Positions 16,615-25,553 of a stretch of DNA of 64,000 nt are shown one piece after another. The stretch lies in the NCBI GenBank assembly GCA_963749605.1, contig CAVVNN010000002.1:372001-436000 (forward strand). Reading direction: 5' to 3'. The stretch's first letter is position 1. Each line of letters begins with the position of its first letter. A program made the position numbers and the translations under genes. The notes under the pieces are model-generated. The model saw nothing but the letters and a program-made list of their open reading frames with translations. It ran no database searches and was not told where the DNA came from. This DNA is from CAVVNN01 sp963749605. GTDB lineage: Bacteria > Actinomycetota > Thermoleophilia > Solirubrobacterales > 70-9.

Positions 16615-16881
16615 CTATTCTGGCCGCTGCTCGGCGCGCAGGCCGGCGGCGTAGACGACGGCGAGGCCGATCGCCACTCCGGGGACCGCGGTCAGCGCCG
16701 TCGCCAGGTCCGTATGCCCCAGCCCTCGCCCGCTGGCGATCTCGACGAGCGCGCCGAAGACGATCGCCCCCGTCACCGAGCCGAGGAAGGCGCCGACGAT
16801 GCCCTGCCAGAAGTGATCGGGCAGGAACACGGTGAAGTGCCAGAGCGCGATCCCCATCGTGAACCAGACCAAGAGCGCCAT
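16615..16881 (-). CDS. Small three-helix membrane protein
   Basis: An 88-residue hydrophobic protein of unrecognised family. ATG 16881 begins MALLVWFTMG; a longer frame overlaps secDF and is rejected. Three membrane segments are visible: residues 2-18, 26-48 (with GAFLGSVTGAIVFGAL, glycine-rich) and 62-80. It starts 16 bp after secDF and ends 74 bp before recJ on the same strand, so it is probably cotranscribed. The glycine-rich second helix is like those in YeaQ/transglycosylase-associated small proteins, but the match is too weak to name. Confidence 0.75.
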   Translation of the reverse strand: MALLVWFTMGIALWHFTVFLPDHFWQGIVGAFLGSVTGAIVFGALVEIASGRGLGHTDLATALTAVPGVAIGLAVVYAAGLRAEQRPE

Positions 16882-16897
16882 CAGGCGATTGCCTCCA

Positions 16898-19828
16898 CTA
16901 GCGATTCCTCCCGTGCTTGCGGCGCCGCTGCGCCCTGCGGGCCCGGCGCTCCTCGTTGCGCGCCCGGCGCTCGACCGAGGCCGGGTCCGGCCCGGCGGGC
17001 TCCCTGCCCGCCGCCGGCCGGGCGCCGTCGCCGGTTCTCTCGGCCGTCGCCACGGCGCCGGCCTCGCGTTCGCCCGCCGCATCCGCGACTCGCGCCGTGA
17101 TCTGCTCGTCGAGCTCGTCGTCGTCGCTGAGCTTGGCCAGCTCGACTTCGTCGGCGTAGGCGGGGACCGTGCCTTCGACCTCGGCAATCCGCGTCCGCCG
17201 TCGCGCATAGCCGGCCTCGCGTTCCTTCCACGCCGTCAGCACCGGCGAGGCGATGAAGATCGACGAGTAGGTGCCGGAGGCGATCCCTACCAGCATCGCG
17301 AAGGCGAAGTCCTGCAGCGTCGCCCCGCCGAAGATCAGCAGCGATGTGATCGCGAGCAGGGTCGAGAAGCTGGTCGCCAGCGAGCGGGTCAGGACCTCGC
17401 TCATCGAGCGGTTGACGATCTGCGAGAACGCAGCCCGTGGCATCCGCGGCATGTTCTCGCGTATTCGGTCGAAGACGATGATCGTGTCGTAGAGCGAGTA
17501 CCCCAGGATGGTGAGGAAGGCGGCGACCGTACCGCTGCTCACCTCCCGACCGGTCAGCGAGTAGATGCCCGCCGTGATCAGGATGTCGTGGAAAAGGGCG
17601 ATCAGCACCGGCACCGCGAACTTGGGATCGAAGCGGAAGGCGACGTAGGCGGCGATCACCAAGAGCGAGAAGATCAGCGCCTTCAAGGCGCTGTTGGCGA
17701 CCTGCTGGCCGAAGGTCGGGCCGACACTGGTGCTTTCGAAGCCGCTCTGGGCGATCCCGAACTTGTCGCTCAGCGCCCTGCGCGCTCCTTTGACGTCTTC
17801 CGGTTCCAGTTCGTTGGATTGGATCTGAAAGACGTTGTCGCCGAGCACCGGGTCGGAGACCTGCTGGATCTCCTCGCCGCTGAGCCCGATTGAGTCGAGG
17901 CTTTCGCGTACCCCTTCCTCATCGGTCGGCTTCACGAGCGCGACCTTGACCCTGGTGCCGGACTCGAAGTCGATCCCGAAGTTGAGCTGCTTCGTCGCCA
18001 GCGAAAGCGCCCCGACCAGGAGAATGATTCCGGAGACGGTGAAGAACCAGCGGCTGGCGCCCATGAAGTCGAAATGCCAGCGCACCCTCTTCCCCGCCGC
18101 GCCCAGGGCCCTCGGCGAGTTGAGCAGGCGCGACCGGCTCATGCTGCTGAGCAGGGCCTGGGTGAAGACAACCGCGGTCAGCAGCGAGACGATCGTGCCG
18201 ACGCCGAGGGTGAAGGCGAACCCCTTGACGCCAGCGGTCGCGAGCACGAAGAGAATGAAGGCGGTGATCAGGGTTATGACGTTGGCGTCGATGATCGTCG
18301 CGATCCCCCGCCGGTAGCCGGCCGGGATCGCGCTCGAAATCGAGCGGCCCGCCCGCACCTCCTCCTTTATTCGCTCGAAGATGACGATGTTGGAGTCGGC
18401 GGCGACCCCGATCGTGAGGATCAATCCCGCGATCCCCGGCAGGGTCAGAGTGATCGGGATCAGTTTGATCAGGGCGAAGAAGATGACCCCGTAGGCGCCG
18501 AGGGCGACCGAGGCGATCAGGCCGAGGAAGCGGTAGAAGACGAGCAGGAAGAGGACGACGAGGGCGAGCCCGATGATCCCGGCCTTGATCCCTTCGTGCA
18601 GCGCCTGGCTGCCGAGGGTCGCCGAGACCTGGGTCTCGCTGATCAATTTCAGGTTGATCGGCAGAGCGCCGATCTGCAGCGTCGTCGCCAGTTCCTGCGC
18701 CTCGTTGAGGTTGTTGAAGCCACCGGAGATCTGCGCCCCTTGGCGACCGTCGATCCCGTCGGGGTTTTCGGCGAAGTTGATGATCGGCCGCGACTGGACT
18801 TCGTTGTCCAGGACGACGGCGAAGTGTCCGGAGAGCGCGCTTGCCTGCTGGGCGCTGACGGGCCCGATCGCCTGCGCCTGACCCCGCTGGGCGATCTTGC
18901 GGGTCACTTCTTGGAAGGCGTCCTGGCCGGAGCCGGAGAAGTTGAAGGTGACGATCGGCTCGCCGAATTCGCCGGTGTTCGCTCGGGGTTCGCTGATGTC
19001 GTTGCCGGAGAGAGCCGGGTCGTCTTTGAGCGCGAACCAGCCCGGCTGCGCGGTTTCATCGAGTTGTCCCGATTCGTCCGTCGGGTATTCGGAGACGAGG
19101 ACGGTGCCGGCCGGGACTTCGACGACGATCCCGTTTTTCGGGACCCGTTCGCCGGTCGGACTGACGTAGAGGTCCTTTTCGCTCAACTCCGGCCCGGTGA
19201 GCAGCTTGTGCGGCTCTTTCTTTTCGAAGAGGTAGTAGCGCGGCTTGGCAACCGAGCATTTTTCGCAGTTCCCGGCGGGTTCCTGTTCGGAGGCGAGCAG
19301 TGCCGCTTCGTAGGCGGTCGGGTATGCGCCCGCGGCGATCAGCTGCCGGTTCTCGGCGCTTTTCGCGTTGCGCCCGGCTTCCTTCCACTGCTTGCCGGCC
19401 TTCTTGATCGCGCCGGGCGGCGGCGTCTGCCCGGGATGCCCGCCGATCGCCCGCTCGGGCCCGATCAGGTTCGGCTCCCAGTCGTAGAAATAGAGTTGGG
19501 CCGTGGTCCCGACCTGTTCGGCGGCCCGGTTGGCGTCGGTGATGCCGGGCAGGGCGACCGTGATGTTTTCGTTGCCCAATCGCGCGACTTCGGACTCGGA
19601 GACGCCAAGCTGGTTGGTTCGCTTTTCGATGATCGAGATCGAGTCTTCTATGTCTTCGCCGCTGACCGAGGTAGCGGTCCCCGTCGGCTGGCCCTGGTAG
19701 ACGAGCTCGAGGCCGCCTTGAAGATCGAGGCCGAGCTTCGTTTCCTTACTGGCGATGACGAGCGCCGAGACCGCCACCAGGCCGAGCACGAACAGCAGGA
19801 CGAAGAGGTATTTCCGTTTGCCGCCCAT
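16898..19828 (-). CDS. secDF: Fused protein-export membrane protein SecDF
   Basis: A 976-residue fusion of SecD and SecF, RND-type subunits that use the proton gradient to pull secreted proteins through SecYEG. The SecD half starts with one membrane helix, then LGLDLQGG, a large extracytoplasmic P1 region (to about residue 410) and five helices. The SecF half starts about residue 600 and has FGIDFESGTRV followed by its own helices (ILGYSLYDTIIVFDRIREN). The C-terminal ~90 residues are charged and low in complexity. Fusion is known in Bacillus and some actinobacterial lineages. No yajC lies beside it; a zinc-ribbon protein holds that position. Confidence 0.95.
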   Translation of the reverse strand: MGGKRKYLFVLLFVLGLVAVSALVIASKETKLGLDLQGGLELVYQGQPTGTATSVSGEDIEDSISIIEKRTNQLGVSESEVARLGNENITVALPGITDANRAAEQVGTTAQLYFYDWEPNLIGPERAIGGHPGQTPPPGAIKKAGKQWKEAGRNAKSAENRQLIAAGAYPTAYEAALLASEQEPAGNCEKCSVAKPRYYLFEKKEPHKLLTGPELSEKDLYVSPTGERVPKNGIVVEVPAGTVLVSEYPTDESGQLDETAQPGWFALKDDPALSGNDISEPRANTGEFGEPIVTFNFSGSGQDAFQEVTRKIAQRGQAQAIGPVSAQQASALSGHFAVVLDNEVQSRPIINFAENPDGIDGRQGAQISGGFNNLNEAQELATTLQIGALPINLKLISETQVSATLGSQALHEGIKAGIIGLALVVLFLLVFYRFLGLIASVALGAYGVIFFALIKLIPITLTLPGIAGLILTIGVAADSNIVIFERIKEEVRAGRSISSAIPAGYRRGIATIIDANVITLITAFILFVLATAGVKGFAFTLGVGTIVSLLTAVVFTQALLSSMSRSRLLNSPRALGAAGKRVRWHFDFMGASRWFFTVSGIILLVGALSLATKQLNFGIDFESGTRVKVALVKPTDEEGVRESLDSIGLSGEEIQQVSDPVLGDNVFQIQSNELEPEDVKGARRALSDKFGIAQSGFESTSVGPTFGQQVANSALKALIFSLLVIAAYVAFRFDPKFAVPVLIALFHDILITAGIYSLTGREVSSGTVAAFLTILGYSLYDTIIVFDRIRENMPRMPRAAFSQIVNRSMSEVLTRSLATSFSTLLAITSLLIFGGATLQDFAFAMLVGIASGTYSSIFIASPVLTAWKEREAGYARRRTRIAEVEGTVPAYADEVELAKLSDDDELDEQITARVADAAGEREAGAVATAERTGDGARPAAGREPAGPDPASVERRARNEERRARRAQRRRKHGRNR

Positions 19829-19843
19829 CTTCCCGAGCTCCCC

Positions 19844-20332
19844 TCAGCCCTCGGGGGTGAGCACGATCAGCAGGCCGCCGTCGTCGTCATAGGCGGGAAA
19901 GACGTCGGCGACCGCCTCGGCGGGAAGATCTCCCTCGGCGTTGACCGAGACCCGCTTGCCGAGCGAGCGCACCCCCCACTCCAGTGAGGTCTCGATCGGG
20001 TCGGTGATGCCGTCGCCGTTGGTGTCGGCCGTCTCGCCGCCGTCGCCCTCGTCATGCCACCGCAGGCCGAGGACCTCGCGAACCGGTCGCCCGATCACGT
20101 CTTCGTCGGTGAGCCCGGTCAGCTCGAAGCTGCCCTTGCCGGCGTCGATCACGCGCTCCTCCCTGTCGCAGACGAAGAAGGCCGCGTTGGGCGCCGGGTA
20201 GTAGTCGTCGAGCAGTTCGAAGACGAAGCCGAAGCCGCATTTCGCGCAGCCCTTCGGGCGCGTGCCGAAGCCCGCGGACCTCTCACCGCTGACCTCCCTG
20301 TGGCCGCAGTTGGGGCAGATGAAGAACGGCAT
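19844..20332 (-). CDS. Zinc-ribbon protein with PAS-like domain
   Basis: 162 residues, started at ATG 20332 (MPFFICPNCG). The N-terminus carries CPNC and, further on, CAKC, a plausible zinc ribbon. A PAS-like core follows (APNAAFFVCDREERVIDAG, then LTGLTDEDVIGRPVREVLGL), resembling the signalling PAS fold but without a cofactor residue I can name. An acidic insertion DTNGDGITDP is dockerin/calcium-loop-like. The gene lies between ruvB and secDF, where yajC usually sits. Function unknown; a sensory or regulatory partner of neighbouring genes is only a guess. Confidence 0.72.
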   Translation of the reverse strand: MPFFICPNCGHREVSGERSAGFGTRPKGCAKCGFGFVFELLDDYYPAPNAAFFVCDREERVIDAGKGSFELTGLTDEDVIGRPVREVLGLRWHDEGDGGETADTNGDGITDPIETSLEWGVRSLGKRVSVNAEGDLPAEAVADVFPAYDDDGGLLIVLTPEG

Positions 20333-20357
20333 TCCGGACAGGCTACAAGCGCGCCGG

Positions 20358-21449
20358 TTAGAACAGGCTCGTCGCACCTTCGGGGCTGGGGAGGCCCAGG
20401 TGCACGTAGGCCCTCTGGGTCAGCACGCGCCCCCGCGGGGTGCGCTGCAGCAGGCCCTGTTGCAGCAGGTAGGGCTCGAGCACGTCCTCGATCGTGTCCT
20501 GCTCCTCGCCGATCGCGATGGCGAGCGTCGAGAGCCCGACCGGACCGCCGCCGAACTTGGTCGCGACCACCTCCAGCAGGGCGCGATCGCTGCGGTCGAG
20601 CCCGCCGGCGTCGACCTCCAGCATTTCCAGCGCGGCGGTGGCGACGTCGGCGCCGATCGCCCCTGACCTCTTCACCTGGGCGAAGTCCCGGACCCGCTTC
20701 AGCAGGCGGTTGGCGACCCGCGGCGTGCCGCGCGAGCGCGAGGCGATCGTCCGCGCGCCCTCCGCGTCGACCTCCACGCCGAGGATTCCCGCCGAGCGCT
20801 CGACGATCGTCGCCAGGTGCTCGGGGTTGTAGTGCTCGAGCCGGTGGCAAACCCCGAAGCGGTCGCGCAGCGGAGTCGTCAGCAGCCCGGCCCGGGTGGT
20901 GGCGCCAACCAGCGTGAACGGCGGCAGGGGCAGGGTTACGGTGCGGGCGCCGGCGCCCTGGCCGAGCACGACCGGCAGCTCGCCGTCCTCCATCGCCGGG
21001 TAGAGCGTCTCCTCGACGGCGCGCCCGAGCCGGTGGATCTCGTCGATGAAGAAGACGCTGCCCGGCTCCAGGGCGGTGAGGAAGGAGGCGACGTCGGCCT
21101 TGCGCTCCAGCGCCGGGCCGGCGGTCTGCACCATCGGCACCCCCATCTCGGCGGCGACGATGTGGGCCAGGGAGGTCTTGCCGAGACCCGGCGGGCCGGC
21201 GAGGAGGACGTGGTCGAGTGGCTCGTCGCGCCCCCGCGCGGCCTCGATGAAGATCGCCAGCTGCTCGGTGACCTGCGCCTGGTTGACGAAGTCCGACAGC
21301 GTCGGCGGCCGCAGCGAGCGGTCGAGCTCCTCGTCGGGGACGTCGGCGCGGGCATCGTGGACCCTCACCTCGGCATCGACAGGGATGTCGACGGCAGGAG
21401 GGTCTCCGACGCCGGGAGTCCTGATTCGATTGGAGCCGACCTCGGTCAT
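20358..21449 (-). CDS. ruvB: Holliday junction branch-migration ATPase RuvB
   Basis: A 363-residue AAA+ motor that drives branch migration with RuvA. Walker A is GPPGLGKT, Walker B is in FFIDEIHR, the sensor region is VGATTRAG and the C-terminal winged helix contains TPRGRVLT. The usual N-terminal RPPTLSDFV is present after an acidic lead. ATG 21449 overlaps the ruvA stop (ATGA), so the ruvCAB genes are chained. A longer upstream open frame is rejected because it overlaps ruvA completely. Confidence 0.97.
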   Translation of the reverse strand: MTEVGSNRIRTPGVGDPPAVDIPVDAEVRVHDARADVPDEELDRSLRPPTLSDFVNQAQVTEQLAIFIEAARGRDEPLDHVLLAGPPGLGKTSLAHIVAAEMGVPMVQTAGPALERKADVASFLTALEPGSVFFIDEIHRLGRAVEETLYPAMEDGELPVVLGQGAGARTVTLPLPPFTLVGATTRAGLLTTPLRDRFGVCHRLEHYNPEHLATIVERSAGILGVEVDAEGARTIASRSRGTPRVANRLLKRVRDFAQVKRSGAIGADVATAALEMLEVDAGGLDRSDRALLEVVATKFGGGPVGLSTLAIAIGEEQDTIEDVLEPYLLQQGLLQRTPRGRVLTQRAYVHLGLPSPEGATSLF

Positions 21450-22045
21450 GCGGCCTTGCTCTTCGAGCCTCCGGCTTTGCGCAGGGCCGCGGTCACCAGC
21501 GTCTCGGGATCCTCGCCGTCGATCCCGTCGAGCAGCTGCTCGGCCTCCAGCGGCGCGTAGCCTAGGTTGATGAGCCCGTCGCGCGCCAGGGCGCGGGGGT
21601 CGGAGCCGTCCTCCGTCGCGATGGCCACCCCTTCCTCCAGCGCCCCCGCAACCTTCTCCCGCAACTCGACGATGATCCGCTCCGAGGTTCGCTTGCCGAT
21701 CCCGGGCACGGCCTGGAAGCGTTTCGCGTCGCCGGCGGCGATCGCCCGGAACAGGTCCCGCGCGCTGCCGCCGGAGAGGGCCGAAATCGCGACCTTGGGG
21801 CCGATGCCGCTGACCGAGATCAGCTCGCGGAAGAGATCGCGCTCCTCCTCGGAGGCGAAGCCGTAGAGGGAGAGCGAGTCGTCGCGAGAGATCAGCTCCG
21901 CGTGCAGGAAGACGTCGCGCCCGGTGGCGGGCACCGCCTTCAGGGTCTCGGCGGAGACGGCGAGCCGGTAGCCGACCCCGGCGGCGTCGACGACTACGTG
22001 GTCGGCGCGCCTCACCATCACCTCTCCTCGCACCGCGGCGATCAT
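21446..22045 (-). CDS. ruvA: Holliday junction DNA-binding protein RuvA
   Basis: A 199-residue protein that forms the tetrameric platform binding four-way junctions. It has an N-terminal OB domain (MIAAVRGEV to about 62), the acidic pin region, tandem helix-hairpin-helix motifs (VSGIGPKVA and VPGIGKRTSERI) and a C-terminal RuvB-binding three-helix domain (INLGYAPLEAEQLL). Length is standard. It overlaps both ruvC and ruvB by 4 bp. Confidence 0.97.
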   Translation of the reverse strand: MIAAVRGEVMVRRADHVVVDAAGVGYRLAVSAETLKAVPATGRDVFLHAELISRDDSLSLYGFASEEERDLFRELISVSGIGPKVAISALSGGSARDLFRAIAAGDAKRFQAVPGIGKRTSERIIVELREKVAGALEEGVAIATEDGSDPRALARDGLINLGYAPLEAEQLLDGIDGEDPETLVTAALRKAGGSKSKAA

Positions 22046-22554
22046 CCGGCCAGCTCCTCCACCGCTTCGACCGCCGCCCGCCGCCCCGCGCCGCCGCCGT
22101 GGCAGATCGCAACCGCGAGCGCGTCGGCCGCGTGGTCGGGTGAGGGCGGCTCGGGCAGGCTGAGGAGCGTCCCGACCATCCGCTGCACCTGCTTCTTGCC
22201 GGCGCCGCCGGAGCCGCAGACCGCCATCTTGATCGCCTGCGGGGTGTAGGAGAAACAGCGAACGCCGCGCTGGGCCGCGGCGAGCATGGCGACGCCGCTG
22301 GCCTGGCCGACCGCCATCGCCGAGCGCACGTTCTTGCCGAAGTAGACGTCCTCGATCGCCATCGCCTGCGGCTCGTGCCAGGCGATCAGCTCGGCCAGGG
22401 CCTTGTGGATCCGCTCCAGGCGGCTCTCCATCGGCAACTCGGGCGTGGTCTCGACCACGCCTCCGTCGAGCGCAACCATGCGGCTGCCCTCGACCCGAAC
22501 GATCCCGAAGCCGAGGTTGGCGGCGCCGGGGTCTATCCCCATCACGACCTGCAT
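22042..22554 (-). CDS. ruvC: Crossover junction endonuclease RuvC
   Basis: A 170-residue resolvase that nicks Holliday junctions symmetrically. It has the RNase H-like catalytic acids Asp8 in GIDPG, Glu in AIEDVYF and the late DHAADA pair. Basic residues before the last motif (GAGKKQVQR) contact DNA. It overlaps ruvA by ATGA and is preceded by yebC, 76 bp upstream, on the same strand. Confidence 0.97.
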   Translation of the reverse strand: MQVVMGIDPGAANLGFGIVRVEGSRMVALDGGVVETTPELPMESRLERIHKALAELIAWHEPQAMAIEDVYFGKNVRSAMAVGQASGVAMLAAAQRGVRCFSYTPQAIKMAVCGSGGAGKKQVQRMVGTLLSLPEPPSPDHAADALAVAICHGGGAGRRAAVEAVEELAG

Positions 22555-22630
22555 GGGGAGTGATTCTGGATAGCCCTCCGGATGCCTTTACATATAACCG
22601 CCGCCTGCTCCGCTTCGCGTCCGCGGGCGG

Positions 22631-23380
22631 TCAGGCGGTGATCTTCGCCAGCACGTCCTCGGGGATGTCGAAGTTGGAATGGACCTCGCTGACGTCGTCG
22701 TGCTCGGAGAGGTCGTCGAGAAGGCGCAACAGCCTGGCCGCCTCGTCTCCCTTCACCTCCACCGTGCTCTTCGGCTCCATCGCCAGCTCGGCGGACGCGA
22801 TCTCCACCCCGGCGGACTCCAGCGCCTCGCGCACCGCGGTCAGGTCGCCCGGGTCGGAGAGGACACGGAGCTGGTCGCCGTCCTCCTGCACGTCTTCGGC
22901 GCCGGCGTCGATCGCGGCGATCACGTCATCGGGGCCGTAGCGGGAGCCGTCGACAACCACCGCCCCTCGTTTCTCGAAGATCCAGGCGACCGACCCCGGC
23001 TCGCCGAGGTTTCCCTTGTACCGGCTGAAGGCGTGCCGCACGTCGGCGCTGGTGCGGTTGCGGTTGTCGGTCAGGGCCTCGACGAGGATCGCGGCCCCCC
23101 CGGGCCCGTAGCCCTCGAAGACGATCCGCTCGATCGCCGCCGCGTCGGCGCCCGCGCCGGTGCCGCGGTCGACCGCCCGCTGGATGTTTTCCTTCGGCAT
23201 CGAGGCTTCGCGCGCCTTCTGGATCGCGGTCGCAAGCGCCGGGTTGCCGTCGGGGTCGCCGCCCCCCTCGCGCGCGGCCACCGTGATCGCCCGCGCCAGC
23301 TTGGTGAACTGCTGGCCGCGCTTCGCGTCGGTGGCGGCCTTCTTGTGCTTGATCGAAGACCACTTGGAGTGCCCGGACAT
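22631..23380 (-). CDS. yebC: YebC/PmpR family (TACO1-like) protein
   Basis: 249 residues, begun at ATG 23380 (MSGHSKWSSIKHKK), the invariant family start. The three-domain order is visible, including the GGDPDGNPALATAI region, YGPGGAAI and a C-terminal half with acidic surface. Members are described as transcriptional regulators, and more recently as ribosome-associated factors that help translation of proline-rich stretches. Its position directly before ruvC is common in actinobacteria. Confidence 0.95.
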   Translation of the reverse strand: MSGHSKWSSIKHKKAATDAKRGQQFTKLARAITVAAREGGGDPDGNPALATAIQKAREASMPKENIQRAVDRGTGAGADAAAIERIVFEGYGPGGAAILVEALTDNRNRTSADVRHAFSRYKGNLGEPGSVAWIFEKRGAVVVDGSRYGPDDVIAAIDAGAEDVQEDGDQLRVLSDPGDLTAVREALESAGVEIASAELAMEPKSTVEVKGDEAARLLRLLDDLSEHDDVSEVHSNFDIPEDVLAKITA

Positions 23381-23405
23381 CGCCTGGCATTCTATGGAGA
23401 CAGGG

Positions 23406-23840
23406 ATGGCAGCCGAATCGCACAGCGACAACCCCGCCCGGGGTCTGGCCGCGAGCCTGGTCTTCGTGGCCATGCTCCTCGCCGCCCTCTCCCTCTGGAC
23501 CGCGATCCCGCTGAGCTGGGTCTACATCGGCTCGAAGCTCTCCCACACCCAGTTCCCCAGCTCGGGCCCCTACATGATCGTCGCCGCCGGGATCGTCCTC
23601 TCGATCGTGATCGTCGCCTGGCTGATCGGCAGGCTCAACCGCCTCTATATGAGGATCACCGGGACCAACCGCCTGGCGCCGATGCGCCCCAGCTGGCTGA
23701 AGAGCATGCGCGACGTCTCCAACCCGGCCGGCACGACGACCGTCGTCGAGGCGGTGCTGATGGGCTCGGTCCTGCTGGCGGCGCTCGTCCTGACCGTCTG
23801 GTTCTTCCTCCTAGCCGGCTCCCCGATCCCGAACCAATAG
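23406..23840 (+). CDS. Three-helix membrane protein, unknown function
   Basis: About 144 residues from ATG 23406 (an in-frame ATG at 23394 would add four residues). Membrane segments are near residues 16-40, 58-80 and 113-137; a basic loop (GRLNRLYMRITGTNRL) separates the second and third. No family is recognised. It is divergent from yebC, whose start is 25 bp away, and convergent with the aminopeptidase gene after a 1-bp gap. Confidence 0.72.
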   Translation: MAAESHSDNPARGLAASLVFVAMLLAALSLWTAIPLSWVYIGSKLSHTQFPSSGPYMIVAAGIVLSIVIVAWLIGRLNRLYMRITGTNRLAPMRPSWLKSMRDVSNPAGTTTVVEAVLMGSVLLAALVLTVWFFLLAGSPIPNQ

Positions 23841-23841
23841 G

Positions 23842-24945
23842 TCAGACGATGAACTTGCCGTCTTGCTGCATGACGGTGCCGTCGACTTCGAGCTTGCCGC
23901 CGAGGCGGAGGTCGCAGACCAGATCGGTGTGGACAGCGGAGTCGTTCTCGCCTCCCGACTCGGGATAGCTGCGGCCGACCGCCATGTGGACGGTGCCGCC
24001 AATCTTCTCGTCGAGCAGGACCTCGCGGGTGCCGCGGTCGATCCCGTAATTGGTGCCGATCCCCAGCTCGCCGAGGCGGCGCGCACCGGGATCCGTATCG
24101 AGCAGCTTGACCAGGAACTCCTCGCCGCGCTCGGCGCTGGCGTCGACGACCACACCGGACTCGAAGCGCAGCCGCACCCCGGAGACCTCGCGGCCGCCGA
24201 TCACGGCGGGCAGGTGGAACGTGACCTCGCCCTCGACCGAGTCCTCGAGCGGCCCGGTGAAGAACTCGCCGTCGGGCATGTTGTGGTGGCCGTCGCAGGG
24301 AATGAACTTGCGGCCGGCTATGCCGAGGGTGATGTCGGTGCCGGGCGCGGTGACCCTGACCTCCTCGCGACCCTCGATCCACTCGGCGAGGCGCTTCGTC
24401 TCAGCCGACGCCTTCTCCCAGGCGGTCAGCGGGTCGGCGCCCGTGGCCAGGCACGCGCCGAAGTAGAAGTCCTCGTAGTCGACCCGGCTCATCTCCGCCT
24501 CCGCCGCGTAGGCGCTGGTCGGGAACAGGGTGTAGCACCAGCGGAAGTCGCCGGCCGCGCTGCGCTCCATCGCCCGCGCCATCAGGCTCCCGGTGGCCGA
24601 CTGACGCATCGTCTGACGCTCCGGCGGCACCGCCGAGAGCTCGCGCGTGTTGGTGCTGGCGCCGATCGCGATGCGGACGTCGGCGTGCTCGACCGTCCAC
24701 TCGGCCAGTGGGGAGATCCAGCGCAGCTGGGCGTCGCCGGCGTGCTTGAAGTAGGCGACTGACTGGCCCTCGAGGGCTACGTTGAGGATCGGGTTGGCGC
24801 CGGCCTTCAGCACCTCCTCGTAGACCGCCAGCAGCAGCGGCTCCGCGGCGCTCTCGCCGTCGATCGCGACGAGCTCTCCCTCCCTCACCTGGGTCGAATA
24901 GCCGACCAGGATCCTCGCCAGGCTCTCCACTCTCGGGTCCCTCAA
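23842..24945 (-). CDS. M29 family aminopeptidase (AmpS/thermophilic type)
   Basis: A 367-residue metallo-aminopeptidase of family M29, cytosolic and usually dimeric with two metals. Family landmarks are DPRVESLARILVGYS at the N-terminus, PERQTMR, IPCDGHHNMPDGEFFTGP (metal ligand region), ELGIGTN and the C-terminal AVHTDLV. TTG 24945 is chosen because it gives the usual M-x-DPR start and overlaps the pdxT stop (TTGA); a GTG at 24933 preceded by GAGGG is an alternative. Cotranscription with the vitamin B6 genes is likely, but no functional link is obvious. Confidence 0.88.
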   Translation of the reverse strand: MRDPRVESLARILVGYSTQVREGELVAIDGESAAEPLLLAVYEEVLKAGANPILNVALEGQSVAYFKHAGDAQLRWISPLAEWTVEHADVRIAIGASTNTRELSAVPPERQTMRQSATGSLMARAMERSAAGDFRWCYTLFPTSAYAAEAEMSRVDYEDFYFGACLATGADPLTAWEKASAETKRLAEWIEGREEVRVTAPGTDITLGIAGRKFIPCDGHHNMPDGEFFTGPLEDSVEGEVTFHLPAVIGGREVSGVRLRFESGVVVDASAERGEEFLVKLLDTDPGARRLGELGIGTNYGIDRGTREVLLDEKIGGTVHMAVGRSYPESGGENDSAVHTDLVCDLRLGGKLEVDGTVMQQDGKFIV

Positions 24946-25553
24946 CTCTTCGCCTCCTCTGCGGCGCGCGCGCCACGCCGGCTCGTCGCCATCGCCATGA
25001 AGAGAGCGTGGATGCGGGGATCGTCGGTCAGCTCCGGGTGGAAGGCGCAAGCGAGCACGCTGTCCTCGCGAACCGCCACCGGGCGGCCCGCATAGGAGGC
25101 AAGCACGTCGACCCCAGCCCCGATCCGGTCGATCCAGGGGGCGCGGATGAACACCGCGCGCAGCGGCTCGGAGCCGATCCCCTCCACCTCCAGCTCGGCC
25201 TCGAAGCTCTGCAGCTGGCGACCGAAGGCGTTGCGCCTCGCGGTCGCGTCGATCAGCCCCAGGTGCTGGTCGTCGCAGACGATCATCCCGGCGCAGGTTC
25301 CGAGCACCGGGCGGGAGGCCTCGTGGTGGGTGCGGATCGCGGGCTCGAGCCCCGACGATTCGATCCCCATCTCGATCGTCGTGCTCTCGCCGCCGGGGAT
25401 GACCAGGCCGTCGAGGCTCCGTAGGTCCTCCGGTGTGCGCACCTCGGTTGCGTCGGCGCCGAGCTGGCGCAGCATTTGGACGTGCGCTTCGAACCCGCCC
25501 TGGACGGCCAGGACGCCGATCGCCAGGGCGACCGGCTGCGGTCCCTCACGCAC
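24942..25553 (-). CDS. pdxT: Pyridoxal 5'-phosphate synthase glutaminase subunit PdxT
   Basis: A class I glutamine amidotransferase that hydrolyses glutamine and channels ammonia to PdxS. About 203 residues from GTG 25553, which overlaps the pdxS stop by 8 bp. The triad is visible: Cys in LGTCAGM and His-Glu in AFHPEL. The family motifs VLAVQGGFEAH and IPGGESTT are present. It is adjacent to pdxS, its obligate partner, as in most DXP-independent B6 pathways. Confidence 0.95.
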   Translation of the reverse strand: MREGPQPVALAIGVLAVQGGFEAHVQMLRQLGADATEVRTPEDLRSLDGLVIPGGESTTIEMGIESSGLEPAIRTHHEASRPVLGTCAGMIVCDDQHLGLIDATARRNAFGRQLQSFEAELEVEGIGSEPLRAVFIRAPWIDRIGAGVDVLASYAGRPVAVREDSVLACAFHPELTDDPRIHALFMAMATSRRGARAAEEAKS

